From: Rhizomys pruinosus
Lineage: Eukaryota; Chordata; Mammalia; Rodentia; Spalacidae
Direction of reading: 5' to 3'
Assembly: GCA_009823505.1 (NCBI GenBank)
Contig: VZQC01008059.1
Location: 2,849,207-2,913,206 of the forward strand
Length of the DNA: 64,000 nt
Shown here: piece after piece, positions 48,410 to 59,670 of the stretch
Numbering within the stretch: the stretch's first letter is position 1
Layout: each line of letters starts with the position of its first letter
Notes under the pieces: generated by a model
What the model was told of the DNA's origin: nothing
The model's database searches: none
The model's input: the letters and a program-made list of their open reading frames with translations, nothing else
Position numbers and translations under genes: made by a program

Positions 48410-48648
48410 AAGCTAACCTGGCGCCGGAGCTCGGCACCCCGCCCAAGTCTCTATGGTACTGTGGAGTCCTCTCTGGCAAACTGAACTCGTTTTTTTTTCA
48501 TCCGCCAGTCTGAGTCTCCGTCTCCATAGTAGCGATTTCCCAGCACTGCCTGGTGGGTTTTCCTTCCGGTTCAAAGAGGAGGCGGGACTTCCTTCCTGGA
48601 AGTGATCCACGTGCTTTCTCTAGTGTCTTCTCTGAGACCCGGCAACTT
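48410..48648 (+). promoter_or_regulatory. TIMM10: TIMM10 promoter, CpG-rich with ETS sites and an E-box
   Basis: A local rise in CpG marks this stretch. It contains ETS-type cores (TTCCGG at 48564, ACTTCC at 48587 and the opposed GGAAGT ending 48603), a GGCGGG box at 48581 and a CACGTG E-box at 48608-48613. There is no clear TATA box. Paired ETS (GABP/NRF-2) sites are common in promoters of mitochondrial genes; their use here is inferred. Confidence 0.65.
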
Positions 48649-48705
48649 TTTAGAATTGGCCTGAAGTTGGGGACGTCGTGGGAGCTGTGACCTCCCCCGG
48701 CCGTG
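48649..48705 (+). other. TIMM10: TIMM10 non-coding exon 1 (3' end defined by splice donor)
   Basis: The exon ends at a strong donor GTGAGT (48706) that pairs with the acceptor at 49124. The transcription start is not determinable; the interval begins where homology to the insert at 45.5 kb begins. Confidence 0.55.
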
Positions 48706-49124
48706 GTGAGTGGACCCTGGTCTCAGATCTCCAGGGTGGCACTGAGGATGCCACCGCCATTTCCGGGCGCAGCTTCATAGGGAGCCCCAGTTCGGGGTAG
48801 GGGCGAATAACCGGGGCCGGCCGTGCAGGCCCACGGTCTTGAGTGTTCCGCCTTCACCTTCGGTCTTCTGGTAAGAGAGGGCTAGAAGGACTGAGTAGTC
48901 TCGGTCTCCAGCCCCGACCCCATGACATCCTGAGTGACCTTGAGTTGGGTAGTGTTCCCTTTCAGGGCTCCATTTCCACATTTGTCCGAGGCTGGTTACG
49001 TTTACTGAGGCCAGTGGTCCTTGTTCCTTTAAAACCCTGATTCCTAGCGTAGTTCATCCCCCCTCCCCCTGGGAACCTGGGTTAATCGCAGGGGGTCAGT
49101 GCTGACAATGATGTCTACTCTCAG

Positions 49125-49240
49125 GGACTCAAAGACCAGAAGGAGGTTCTCTCCACGGTGCTGGTTGACATGGATCCGCTCAGGGCCCAACAGCTGGCTG
49201 CGGAGCTGGAGGTGGAGATGATGGCAGACATGTACAACAG
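49125..49240 (+). CDS. TIMM10: TIMM10 exon 2 (5' UTR end plus first coding part)
   Basis: Acceptor AG at 49123-49124, 45 bases of 5' UTR, ATG at 49170-49172, then 23 codons plus two bases to donor GTAACG at 49241. Confidence 0.92.
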
Positions 49241-51649
49241 GTAACGAGACTCTCCGCGCTACCCTGTTGTCGAAAATTAGCCTGGGTCACCCTTACCAAT
49301 GACAAAGTGAAGGACTTCAACAAATGCTTTCCAGAATGTAGTGGTGGCTGAGGACCGCGCCTCCTTCCCCGACCCCCATAGTATGGTTGGCAGTAAGCAG
49401 TGGTCATCAGAAGAACCTGGGGCTTTAGAGGGACGAGAACTGGCTCGAAGCTGCCTAGGCAGGAAGAGGATCTCCTGTCCAGGCTCTGGTTAGATTTCCA
49501 GAATAGTGAAGCATTACCTTTTGGAGAAATAGTCCGTTTAATTACATTTGTATTGTGTGTGTGTGTGTGTGTATGTGTCCCAAAATGTGCTACAGCACAC
49601 ACGGGGAGGTCAGAGGACAACTTTCAGGAGTCTTTCTCCCTTTCCACTAGGTGGGTTTTGGGGATTGCTACAGCACACACGGGGGAGGTCAGAGGACAAC
49701 TTTCAGGAGTCTTTCTCTCTTTCCACTAGGTGGGTTCTGAGGATTGAACTCAGGTTATGTTTTGCATTAGTGCCATTCACCAGCTGAGCCATTTTTTATT
49801 TAGTAGTTAATATCTATTAAACTTTTACCCTGTATAGGCATTTGGAAAGCATTTTTAATTTTATTATTAGCTTTATTTTATGTGTAGAGTGTATTGCCTG
49901 CATGTAAGTAAGTGCACCTGTGTTGTGAAGCGACTGTGGACTCAGAAGAGGGCGTCAGTTCCCCCCCTGGAAATGGAGTTACAGATGGTTGTTAGCTGTT
50001 GTGTGGGTGCTGGGAAGCTAACCTAGGTCTTCTGCAAGAACAGCCAGTGCTCTTAACTGCTGAGCCATCTCTCCAGCCCTAGGAAACATTTTACTTGCTT
50101 TATCCTTTTATTTTTAATTTATTTTTAATTTATTATTTTTATGTGTATGAGGGTACTGTCTGCATGCAGGTTGGTGCACCCATGTCGTTCAGTGTTGTGG
50201 AGGTCAGAAGAGGGCATCGGATTCCCCTGGAACTGAAGTCTAAGACGGTTCTTAGCTGCCATGTGGGTTCTGGGAATTGAACCCTGGTCCTCTGTAAGAG
50301 CAGTTGGTGCTCCTAACTGCTGAGCCATCTCCCCAGCCCCAGTCCTTTTTTTTTTTTAATCCTCAAGATTATTACCTTGGGGGTGGGGCTAGCTTGGTTG
50401 GTAGAGTGCTTGCGAACATACAGCCCTGGATCTGCTTCCCTGGGTACTGACCTGGTGGTGCATGCCTGCCATCCCAGTCCTCTGGAGAGGGAGGCAGGAC
50501 GATCAGAAGTTCAGGGCCGTCCTTGGCTATGTAGTGAATTTGAGGCCAGCCTATAATAGAGGAAACGCTGTCTCAAAAAAAAAAAAAAAAAAAGATTAAT
50601 TTTATTAGTTCCATTTACTTGCAACACCACAGTCTGATATCACAGCTGGTACTTGGAGCCATTTGGCTAATTTGGAAACAAATCCTGGTGTATCAATCTC
50701 CTGTCCTATATTGTAGGCAAGTTTGGACTGTTTAATAATCATTTCATCAATAAAATAGATATAATACTTATAGAAACATCATTAATATTAAATATGAGGG
50801 TGCATTGTTTATATAACAATCAGCTGGGTGTGGTGGTGCATGCCTTTAATCCTAGAACTTGGGAGGCAGAGGCAGGCGGATCTTTGTGAGTTCAAGGCCA
50901 GCCTGGTCTACAGTGAGAGTTCTAGGCCAGCTGGGGCTACAGGGAGACCCTGTCTCGAAAAGACAAAAAAAAAAAAAAGAAAAAAGAAAATCAAATATCT
51001 GCTGTTTTTTACCAGCTGAAACTTTTAATTACTTGATTTATCAATATTGGCTACAAATTACGATGATTTTGTACATGGAGGCTGTGAAGTCAGACTCCTG
51101 GTTTCGTGTGATCCTTAGCAAATGACTGAGTCTCTTTGTGTCTTTTTCCTCTTCTGTAAAGTGGGGGTAACGATTGTGTCTACCCCATACATTTGTAAAG
51201 ACTGCATAACAAAGTCTGTGTAGAGCACTTAATATGATGCTTGGTACCAGTCAGTATTGAAAAGTCCTTATTTTATGGTCCTTGAACATGGACTCAAACA
51301 AGGTTCTTAGTCTCAAGACCTTCCACAGTGGTTGCGGGCAAACAGGATTGGGGAGAGGTGAGGCAAAATTATCAGTATAGCAAGTCTGACGGGTCCTGAT
51401 TTGGCACAGGAAGTTAATGATACAACCTTTTCTCTCTTTAACACCAGAATGACCAGTGCCTGCCACCGGAAGTGTGTGCCTCCCCACTACAAGGAAGCAG
51501 AGCTGTCCAAAGGCGAGTCTGTGTGCCTGGACCGATGTGTCTCCAAGTACTTGGACATCCATGAGCGGATGGGCAAAAAGTTGACAGAGTTGTCTATGCA
51601 GGATGAAGAGCTGATGAAGAGGGTACAGCAGAGCTCTGGACCTGCATGA
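49170..51649 (+). CDS. TIMM10: TIMM10, small Tim chaperone of the mitochondrial intermembrane space
   Basis: CDS is join(49170..49240, 51448..51649), 273 nt, giving 90 residues, the family's usual length. The protein starts [20 protein letters not shown] and has the twin CX3C motif: Cys29-HRK-Cys33 and Cys50-LDR-Cys54. These form the two intramolecular disulfides made by the MIA40 pathway. TIMM10 assembles with TIMM9 into a hexamer that escorts hydrophobic carrier proteins across the intermembrane space to the TIM22 complex. The ATG was chosen because it is the first in the spliced frame and gives the conserved N-terminus. A CpG-rich promoter and a non-coding exon 1 lie 0.5 kb upstream. A second, frameshifted copy of the first coding exon at 63.6 kb belongs to a suspect duplicated block. 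Confidence 0.97.
49545..49790 (-). mobile_element. B3 SINE with a 79-bp internal tandem duplication
   Basis: After a (GT)n tract, TGCTACAGCACACACGGGG begins two near-identical ~79-bp units (49588-49666 and 49667-49745). Confidence 0.85.
49870..50340 (-). mobile_element. Two reverse B2 SINEs in TIMM10 intron
   Basis: 49870-50078 (diverged) and 50110-50340 (short type). Confidence 0.8.
50385..50598 (+). mobile_element. B4 SINE
   Basis: tRNA-like head followed by a B1-like half and poly-A. Confidence 0.65.
50822..50990 (+). mobile_element. B1 SINE
   Basis: Forward B1 with A-rich tail. Confidence 0.9.
50991..51447. other. TIMM10 intron, unique sequence
   Basis: No element recognised. It ends in the pyrimidine tract and AG before the last exon. 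Confidence 0.55.
51448..51649 (+). CDS. TIMM10: TIMM10 last coding exon
   Basis: Acceptor ACACCAG ends at 51447. The exon completes the split Arg codon, carries all four motif cysteines and ends GPA-stop at 51647-51649. A poly(A) signal variant ATTAAA lies at 51695-51700. Confidence 0.96.
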
Positions 51650-51931
51650 GACCCCAGGCTGTCTACCCCTGGGGTGCACCCGGCCGCTTACCTGATTAAA
51701 GTGCTCCCTGGTGGGTGTCATATGTGAAAGTTGCCAGACCCAGGCTTTCTGGAGCATCTCCAGGACCCTGAGTGTGGCAGAGCTCCCCTGGCTAAAGAAG
51801 GGTATTTGTCATCATGGTATGTGACTGTCAATGTGTGTGTATATGTATATATCTGTATTAAAACAAATTAGTTGACACTATGTCCAAAGCAGTGTCCTTA
51901 GCACTTGGGAGTAAAGAAATCAAGATCCAGG

Positions 51932-52550
51932 GCTGAGAGATGGCTCGGTGGTTAAGAGCACTGGCTGCTCTTGCAGAGGACCCAAGTTTGGTTCCTAACA
52001 CGTCAGTTTACAACTATCCGCAACTCCAGTTCAGGAGATCGGGTGCCGCCTTCTGGTCATTAAGGACATTGCGTGCACATTTGTGCTTGTATACATACAG
52101 GCAAAACAGTCATACACATAAAATAAAAATAAATAAATAAATAAAATAAATAAATAAATAAATGATTTTTTTTTCTTGGTCTTTTTAGACAGGGTTCCCC
52201 TTTAGTCCTAGCTGGCCTAGAGATTGCTATATAGACCAGGCTGGCCTTGAATTCATAAAGATCCACCTGCTTCTCCCTCCCAAGTGCTGGGATTATAGGC
52301 ATGCACCACTGCACCCAGGTATAAATGATTTTTTAAAAAGGTGCAGGATCGGGGCTGGAGACATGGCTCAGTGGTTAAGAGCAGTGACTGCCCTTGCAGA
52401 GGACCCAAGTTTGTGTGATTGCCAGGACCCACATGGTGGCTAACAACCATCTTTAATTCCAGTTTCAGGGGATCTGATTCCTACTTCTGACCTCCACAGG
52501 CATTACACAGCATATATACACTCATCAATGTAAAATAAAAATAGGAAATA
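51932..52550. mobile_element. B2 (+), B1 (-), B2 (+)
   Basis: 51932-52130 B2 with (AAAT)n, 52170-52318 reverse B1, 52351-52550 B2. TAAATGATTTTTT lies on both sides of the B1. Confidence 0.8.
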
Positions 52551-52614
52551 ATAATTAAAAAGAAAAAAGGTGCAGGATCATGAATGTTAACTTAAAAAAA
52601 AAAAAAAAGAAATC

Positions 52615-53055
52615 AGCTGGGCGTGGTGGTGCACGCCTTTAGTCCTAGCACTTGGGAGGCAGAGGCAGGCTGGTCTTTGTGAGTTCAAGGCCAGCCTGGT
52701 CTACAGCGCGAGTTCCAGGTCAGCTGGGGCTACAGGGAGACCCTATCTTGAAAAGACCAAAATGGGGGCTGGAGAGATAGCCTAGCGGTTAAGAGCACCG
52801 ACTGCTCTTGCAGAGGATCTGGGTTCAATCCCCAGCACCCACATGGTGGCTAAGAACCATCTATAACTCCAATTTCAGGAGAACTCCAGTTCCAGGGGAA
52901 TCTGAGACCCTCTTCTGACCTCCGCGGCATTGCACGACACGGGTGCACAAACCTACATGCAGACAGTACATTCATACACATACAAAATAAATAAAAATTA
53001 AAAATAAATAAATAAAAAAAATAAATAAATAAAAAAAGAAAAGACCAAAAAAAAA
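52615..53055 (+). mobile_element. B1 with a B2 inserted in its tail
   Basis: B1 52615-52762. A long-type B2 52765-53040 sits in the B1 tail between two copies of GAAAAGACCAAAA. Confidence 0.9.
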
Positions 53056-53154
53056 GAAATAAAAGTCCTTAAACCAACATGGAATGATATTTATTTATTT
53101 TTAATTGACATGATCATTGAATTTATTTACTTATTTATTTATTTTATTATTTAT

Positions 53155-53300
53155 TGTCTTTTTGAGACAGGGTCTCCCTGTAGCTCTGGCTGTCCTGGAA
53201 CTCACTATGTAGACCAGGCTGGCCTTGAACTCACAAAGATCTGTCTGCCTCTGCTTCCCAAGTGCTAGGATTAAAAGCATGCACCACCATGTCCAGCCAA
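53155..53300 (-). mobile_element. B1 SINE
   Basis: Reverse B1. GAATTTATT/ATTGATTTATTAATG-like A/T sequence flanks it. Confidence 0.88.
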
Positions 53301-53339
53301 TCATTGATTTATTAATGAAGTATATTCTCATAACATAGG

Positions 53340-53765
53340 TAAACAACACATGTAATTAAATCAAGGTAATGTTTTCTATCCTATTAAAATTTTATCATAG
53401 TTTATATTGACAATCTTGAAACTCTTCTTGTTCTTTTTTCACTTTTTATCGAACTTTTGTGAATTTCATGCAATATATTTTGATCATATTTAGACTCTCC
53501 CTATTTGTATCCTCTCCTTAGTACCTTTCCCTTAATTTTATATATTCTGTTTTATATATATTATATATATATATATATATAGATTATGTAGATAAATATG
53601 TATTAAATCAGCAACTAATGATGGATAATGAAATTAATGGTAGCATTACCAATAGGATATTATTCAGCGGTTTAAAAACAAACTTAAGGAAATTTCACAA
53701 GTAAATGGAGGGAACTAGAAACAATTGTCCTTTAAGTGAGATAACTCAACATAGAAAAACAAATG
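53340..53765. mobile_element. L1 fragments
   Basis: An AT-rich reverse L1-like part at 53340-53580 with (AT)n, then a forward L1 3' fragment (GGATATTATTCAGCGGTTTA) at 53590-53765. Confidence 0.6.
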
Positions 53766-53769
53766 CTGA

Positions 53770-53935
53770 GCTGGGTGTGGTGGCGCATGCCTTTAATCCT
53801 AGACACTTGGGAGGCAGAGGCAGGCGGATCCTTGTAGTTTCAAGGCCAGCCTGGTCTACAAGGTGAGTTTCCGGACAGCTGGGCTACAGGGAGACCCTGT
53901 CTCGAAAAAGACCAAAAAAAAAAAAAAAAAAAAAA
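53770..53935 (+). mobile_element. B1 SINE
   Basis: Forward B1 with a long poly-A. Confidence 0.9.
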
Positions 53936-56900
53936 TGCCACTGTGCGCTGTCCATAAGGGTAGTGTTAGCTTTGAATTTTTAGATACATGTGTTTCAATT
54001 GGAGAATCCATAAAGGTCAGGAAGCTGATTCACAGCCAATGGAGGGGGCTTCTTGGGAGGAGAGGCAGATCGCAGTGACTCATTCTTCTTAATAGCCATA
54101 TGCATTTCACAGATACACATATTTGTTAACCAGTCCTGGAAAGTACCTCGTTCTTCTCAACTTACCTCAAGAAACAATGCTACAGTGAGCATCTACTCTG
54201 TACTGTTTATCTGTTTATCTGTGCGCATTCAGGTATAGCTAGCTATGGATGAAATCCCTTCCAGTTTAGTGTTTAGCTATGAGATTTTCTTGGTGATGCA
54301 AATCATTTCTGCTAAGAAAAAAGGAGAAAAGAGGATTTCTAAACGAGAAGATCAAGCAATTAAGGTTCATCCCTGAACAGGGATCAACGGGCTTTCTCTT
54401 TGTTGCTCTAAAATGTATCTCCAGCACATCTCGTTTTCTTTGAAAGTCTGGGAGAGTTTCAAAGCAGTGTAGTTGGAGGACTCTGGACTATTCCACGGAG
54501 CCTGACTCGCTGTTTTCATCTGTAGATGCCACCATCTTACCATTCAGAACTGGTGAGCTTTTCCTTTTCATGGTACACAAGTAGTCTATAGATGCCAGGA
54601 CGGAAGGCTCACTGATATTTTTTTCACAACAGACCTAGTGATAAGCATTTTTGTTGTTCATCAGGATATGACAGGGACCACTGATTTGTAGCTCTGAGTG
54701 GCAGCACAGCCTCAGCGATGAACACCCCTTACTTTATTAGGAAAAAAATGTAAAACATTACTGAATAGGGATTAACAACCACTGTTATCTGTGTTGCCTT
54801 GTGTTGAGATCTGATTTACAATAGACACTCCTGTTAATGCAGATCCTGCTATATTCTGCTAGAAAACAGCTCAAATCTTTTCCTTGGAAAACACACCACA
54901 CATTAACTGATCTGAACATACACAGCACAGGGCAGAATTTGGCTTGGAGTAATTTGTTTGTAATTAGTCAGCTAAGGGTGGTGTGTGTGTGTGGTATGAA
55001 TTGCACATGTGCAAATATACTTGCTTTGAAGCATTCACTGGAGTCTCCTGTGTAAATGAAAAAAAAAAAAAACATTAACCCTCTGTGGAAGAGAAAAAAT
55101 GAACATTGAGAATGAAGAAACACTTAGAATGTCCATGTCATCATTTTTTAAAGCTCAGTAGACACCTCCCCCAAAGTAAATCCATTTTCCTATATCCGTT
55201 TTAGTTCTTAGATTTGCTAGCCATGTTGGGACCCCCATGTTTCATGGAGATTTTGTGGTTTCTATAGCAAATGAGGTGCAGACCTCCTTGCTTTGTGAAG
55301 ATCCGCTCCCTGAGATTACTCAGTGTTTAGCACATGCAGCTTACCTGATTAGTTGCCATTAAAGCTAATGTAAGACAAATACTCATCTTGTGAGAAGAGT
55401 CTGCAACTTTAATAATGCCCACGGGAATACAGCTGACCTCACACCTCCAACCCAGACATTGTCTAACCATACTCCACAACTTGTGAATTTCAATTATTTG
55501 TTCAGAGAGGCCATTCATAATTGCCTGGTGTAAGCCTGCCTTTAGGATGCAAAGCAGAAGACAATGAAAATGCTACCCAGGCAAATTAGGGCAGCAGCAC
55601 TTAAACATATAAATTAACCAGGCCTCTTTTCACAGCTCCCCCTTTCTATTCTGAGAGGTTTCAGTCCACTGACATCAAAGACAGGATTATGAGGGAAGAT
55701 AAAAACTTGATCTAATGTCCATGTTTGAAGTCATGAAAGTCCTCCTCTTTCCATGACAAAATAACCCTCTTCATAACACACAAAACCAGAGTCCAGGTGC
55801 AAAGGGGTTGGGGGTGGGCTGGTGACAGAAGGCTGCAAGAAGGCCTTGGCTTCCTGAGGCTGTAGGAGTGATGGACAGGAAACTGCCTTGCCGAATGTGC
55901 TAATAGATTTAGGCTTGAGCTGGATTTGTTCTGCAAATTAATATGGTAAGTCTTTTCAGCCCCTGTGATGTTGGGATGGTTCTTTAATGATATTTTAAGT
56001 AGGTTTCCTGTAATACCTACAAAGACTACAGCAATTTTTTTCTGTTGTTATATGAGAGTGATCTCTAACTTCAACACCATTAACAAATATCCCTTTTATG
56101 TTATTTGTCAATCAAATTTTCTGCCTAGTAACAAACTCTAGCACTTGTGTTCATTCTTCACTGATGGGATATGAACCACGGATTCACATTAAAATGATAA
56201 GAATGCCTGGATGGGCTAGAAGTTGTAGATTGGAATTACAAAAGAATTTGAAGACACTATCTTATTTGGGACTTATAGAAATTTTTTTGGGGGGGGGTGA
56301 CCACAAAATTGGCCCTTTCAGAAATATGTGCATCTGTACTGCCTGGCATTATGGCAAGGGAGATTTATTTTGAAAACTCTGCAAGATACAAACTCATGAC
56401 TTTTAAAGTCTTTAGTCTTTTAAGCACTAAATCAGCATTCAAGTGGCTGGTTAATCTCCCAAGGGCCTAAATAAAGCGCTGGGGCCCAGATTATAACAGT
56501 TCAACTGTTAGAAAATTCCAATAGCATCAAGCCTAGGAAGCATGGTACACAAGCAGAGCCCTTGGGCAAAAACACCAACACCGTCCCCTTTCCTCTCCCA
56601 TGGTGGACTCAAGCTGAGAAGCAAACAAAATAAAATATTTTGTGGTGTGGAGGTGACAGTAGGTGCTAAATTTTGTCAGACAAAGTTAGTTTCTTAGGTT
56701 CCTTAATAATGAAAAGCTCTCAGTTCCTCGCTGTGTTCTCAGGCTTTTGGGTTGGTATTTGTGGTATCTCGGTTACTCAGCATCAGTATCACAGAATGCA
56801 GGCAATCTAGAGCAACCATCTCTCCACACAGTGTCTTCCACTCTAAGCAATGACTCTGCCTACCTTCCTTGTTCTTACATAAGTTTAAGAAAACGCAAAC

Positions 56901-57550
56901 ATCTTTTCTCAAAGGATGAGTCTTCTTTTTTGTGGAAGTAGTTTGGATCTACCTTTTGTTTTTTTTTTTTTTTTTTTTTTAAGTTAGATTCCAAAGAGAA
57001 ATCCCTAAAGAGCGGTGGTTGGAATCTAAGCCAATCTGAATGACTATAGAGCGCTCTTGACCGCAATTCCCGCAATCTTCTGGTTGAGGTACTACGCTTA
57101 TTTCACAGGTGTTAAATTATTTATGGAAGGGGGGGAGAAAACGGGTCCGATATTCTATTTTAAAGACATTTAGAAAGGTCATCCATTGTAGGAAGATCCA
57201 GTTTGATTTGGGGGCTAGTTTCTCAGCTAGCACTGCTCAGGGCACCATGTGGGTGGGAGTCATGGGATTTCTCTGATCCCACCCCAGGAAGGAGCAGACG
57301 ACGTGGCCTAGGTGCAGGATGCTGGGTGGGTACAGCTGCAGTGGCTGTGATTGGCTCTGGGAAATGATGTCATTTTTGCTTATAAAATCAGGGTGTAGCA
57401 GGCAATAAATCAAATTCTCCATAAACATCATTACAGAATTCCCAGCTGTTATTTTTTTGGCACACATACGGGCCAAAGCAGGCCTACATTTCACTCAGGT
57501 GACCAGTGGGCTGGACAGTGGTCCATCAGACCACAACCTGAGTAGCTGGT
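53936..57550. other. SINE-free AT-rich stretch, no gene seen
   Basis: 3.6 kb with no SINE, no clear L1 and no credible exon. It holds a CRE-like TGATGTCA followed by TTATAAAA near 57366-57385. It ends at the N-marked join. Confidence 0.5.
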
Positions 57551-57551
57551 N
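57551..57551. other. Single N at the start of the second copy
   Basis: Five bases after this N the sequence begins to match 43676 onward. Confidence 0.85.
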
Positions 57552-59582
57552 AGTGGCCATGTGACCAGCTGCCTTCCATTCCTGCCACAATGGGGTGTCC
57601 CTTCCTGAACTGTAAGACAAAATAAACCCTCCCCTCCCTTGAGCTCTTGTTGTCAGTACTTGATCCAGATAATAACAAAAAGGAATATCGGGGGCCTTGC
57701 GGGACTCGGAGAGACTTTGGCTTTTTGCTTGCGGGACTCGGAGGAGACAGGGCTCCAACACTTTTTGATTGGAGCACACTGCTAGTATTTAAATGTGTTG
57801 AGTTGATACCAATCTGGACTTTAGCCGCTGCTATCAACCTTTCCCTGGCTGCTGCTCTGCTGGGAAGGGAGAAGGCAGAATGGGAGGACAGCAAAGGCGC
57901 CTAACTTTGGCTGACCCAGGCGACAGCTTTGTGGTGTCTTGTGGGCCAGAGTTCAGTGGCGGCGGGGACATGCCCACAGCGGTGAACTGTAGCGAAAACC
58001 CCGGGCAAGGGGCCTTTCCTCAAGGCTCTTAAAACCTTGCTCATCTTAGGGCAAGTCCAGGGGAGCCACATCCCTCTCTCCTTGTGTTTGCTTTGCCACC
58101 CCTCTCATTGAATGGTGTAGGCGCCAATTAGGAGATCCGGCATCCCCTTTCTTAGATTTTGGCAGTCCCATTCAAGAAGACCAGTGACTGGACCTACAGT
58201 GAATGTCAATACACGCTCCCTTCTGCAAGTCTGATAAGTGCCGACAGAATGCAGGGTTAGAGTGAGGGGCGGGTTTCAGAGTTTTGAACATGGTTCCTCA
58301 CAAAGATCAGCAGTTTTGGGGAATGACCATTGTTTGGGATGCCAGTGATATCCCCCAAAATGAATCTATCGAAGCTGTGTCTCTTTACAAAGAACACACC
58401 TAAAATAAAAAAATTGGAGAGTCTTAACTTATACCATTATTGACATTACAACTGTATAATTATACAAGGAAGGCAGGGTTACATAGTAAATACTAACATT
58501 AGCACCATCGTCAATAAAAACAAGGATTTCCCAGGATCTGAGGGGAGGAGGGAAATAGGGATTTGCCATTCAATGTGTATAGTTTTTCAGTTGTGTTAGA
58601 TGGAGTAAGGTTCTAGGGACCCTGCTGTGCTACATACAGAGAGAATACTGTTTTGCACATGTAAGTATATTCATACTAAGTATATCTTTATCACAATAAA
58701 AAAGATTGTTTAGAGCATTGGGGGAAAAATAAAAATATTTGTAATAGGGCTGGGGATGGATGATTCAGTGGGATTGGGAGGGAAAGGACTTACTATGCAA
58801 TAAGGTCCTGAGTTAGCTTCTCTAGAAAACCCATAATAAAGCCAAGTCGTGGTTAGCACTTTAGCGGTCTATATCTCAACATTCCTATGGTGGAGATCGA
58901 TATGGGATCAGGTTGGGAGACGTGGGGAAGAGTCTCTGGAAGGCCTGCAGGCCAGTAGCCTGGAACAGTGCAGCAGTGGGTAAACAAGAAGCTGGTTTGT
59001 CAAAAAAAGGCCAGAAGTTGAAAGATTAGGAAACCTTGGGGGTTTGTCCTCTGAACAAGGCCAACATGGGCACTGTTGCCATATTGATACCTTCATACAA
59101 CACAAAACACACAACCTCACACATATAAACACACACACCAAACACACAACAATGTGCACCCCACCATAAAAAAAACACTAAAAAGATAGGCCCGCGTGGT
59201 GGGTGGCTGGCACGCCTTAATCTAGGCATTGGGTTAGGAGAGGCAGGGCGTAATCTTTGGACGTTCAAGGCCACAGCCTTGGTGCTACAGAAGTAAGTTC
59301 CAGGACAGGCTGGGGTCTACAGGGAGACTTTGCAAAAAAAACAAAAACAAAAAAGACAAAAATAAACAAAAAAAAAAAAAAAAAAAAAGCAAACAAAAAA
59401 AAAAAAAACCCACTTAAAATAAGATATTTTAAAAATATTGTAAATAGATTTACCTTAAGGGTGGTGAGATAGCTCAGGCAGGCTTAAAAGCAACTTACTT
59501 GCCAAGCCTGACCAACCTGTGTTTGCACCATCACAAGATCTAAACTTGGTAGAAGAAAGAGGAAACCTTGATTCCCCCAGTT

Positions 59583-59670
59583 TTCCTTTAGATTGGCTGA
59601 AGTTGGGGACGTCGTGGGCTGTGGACCTGCCCCGGCCCTTGGTCCTGGTGAGTGGGGCCCCCTGGTCTCT
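59583..59670 (+). repeat. Second copy of the TIMM10-derived insert in B3
   Basis: GAAGTTGGGGACGTCGTGGG and GGTGAGTGG are present with small indels, inside a B3 as at 45.47 kb. Confidence 0.85.
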
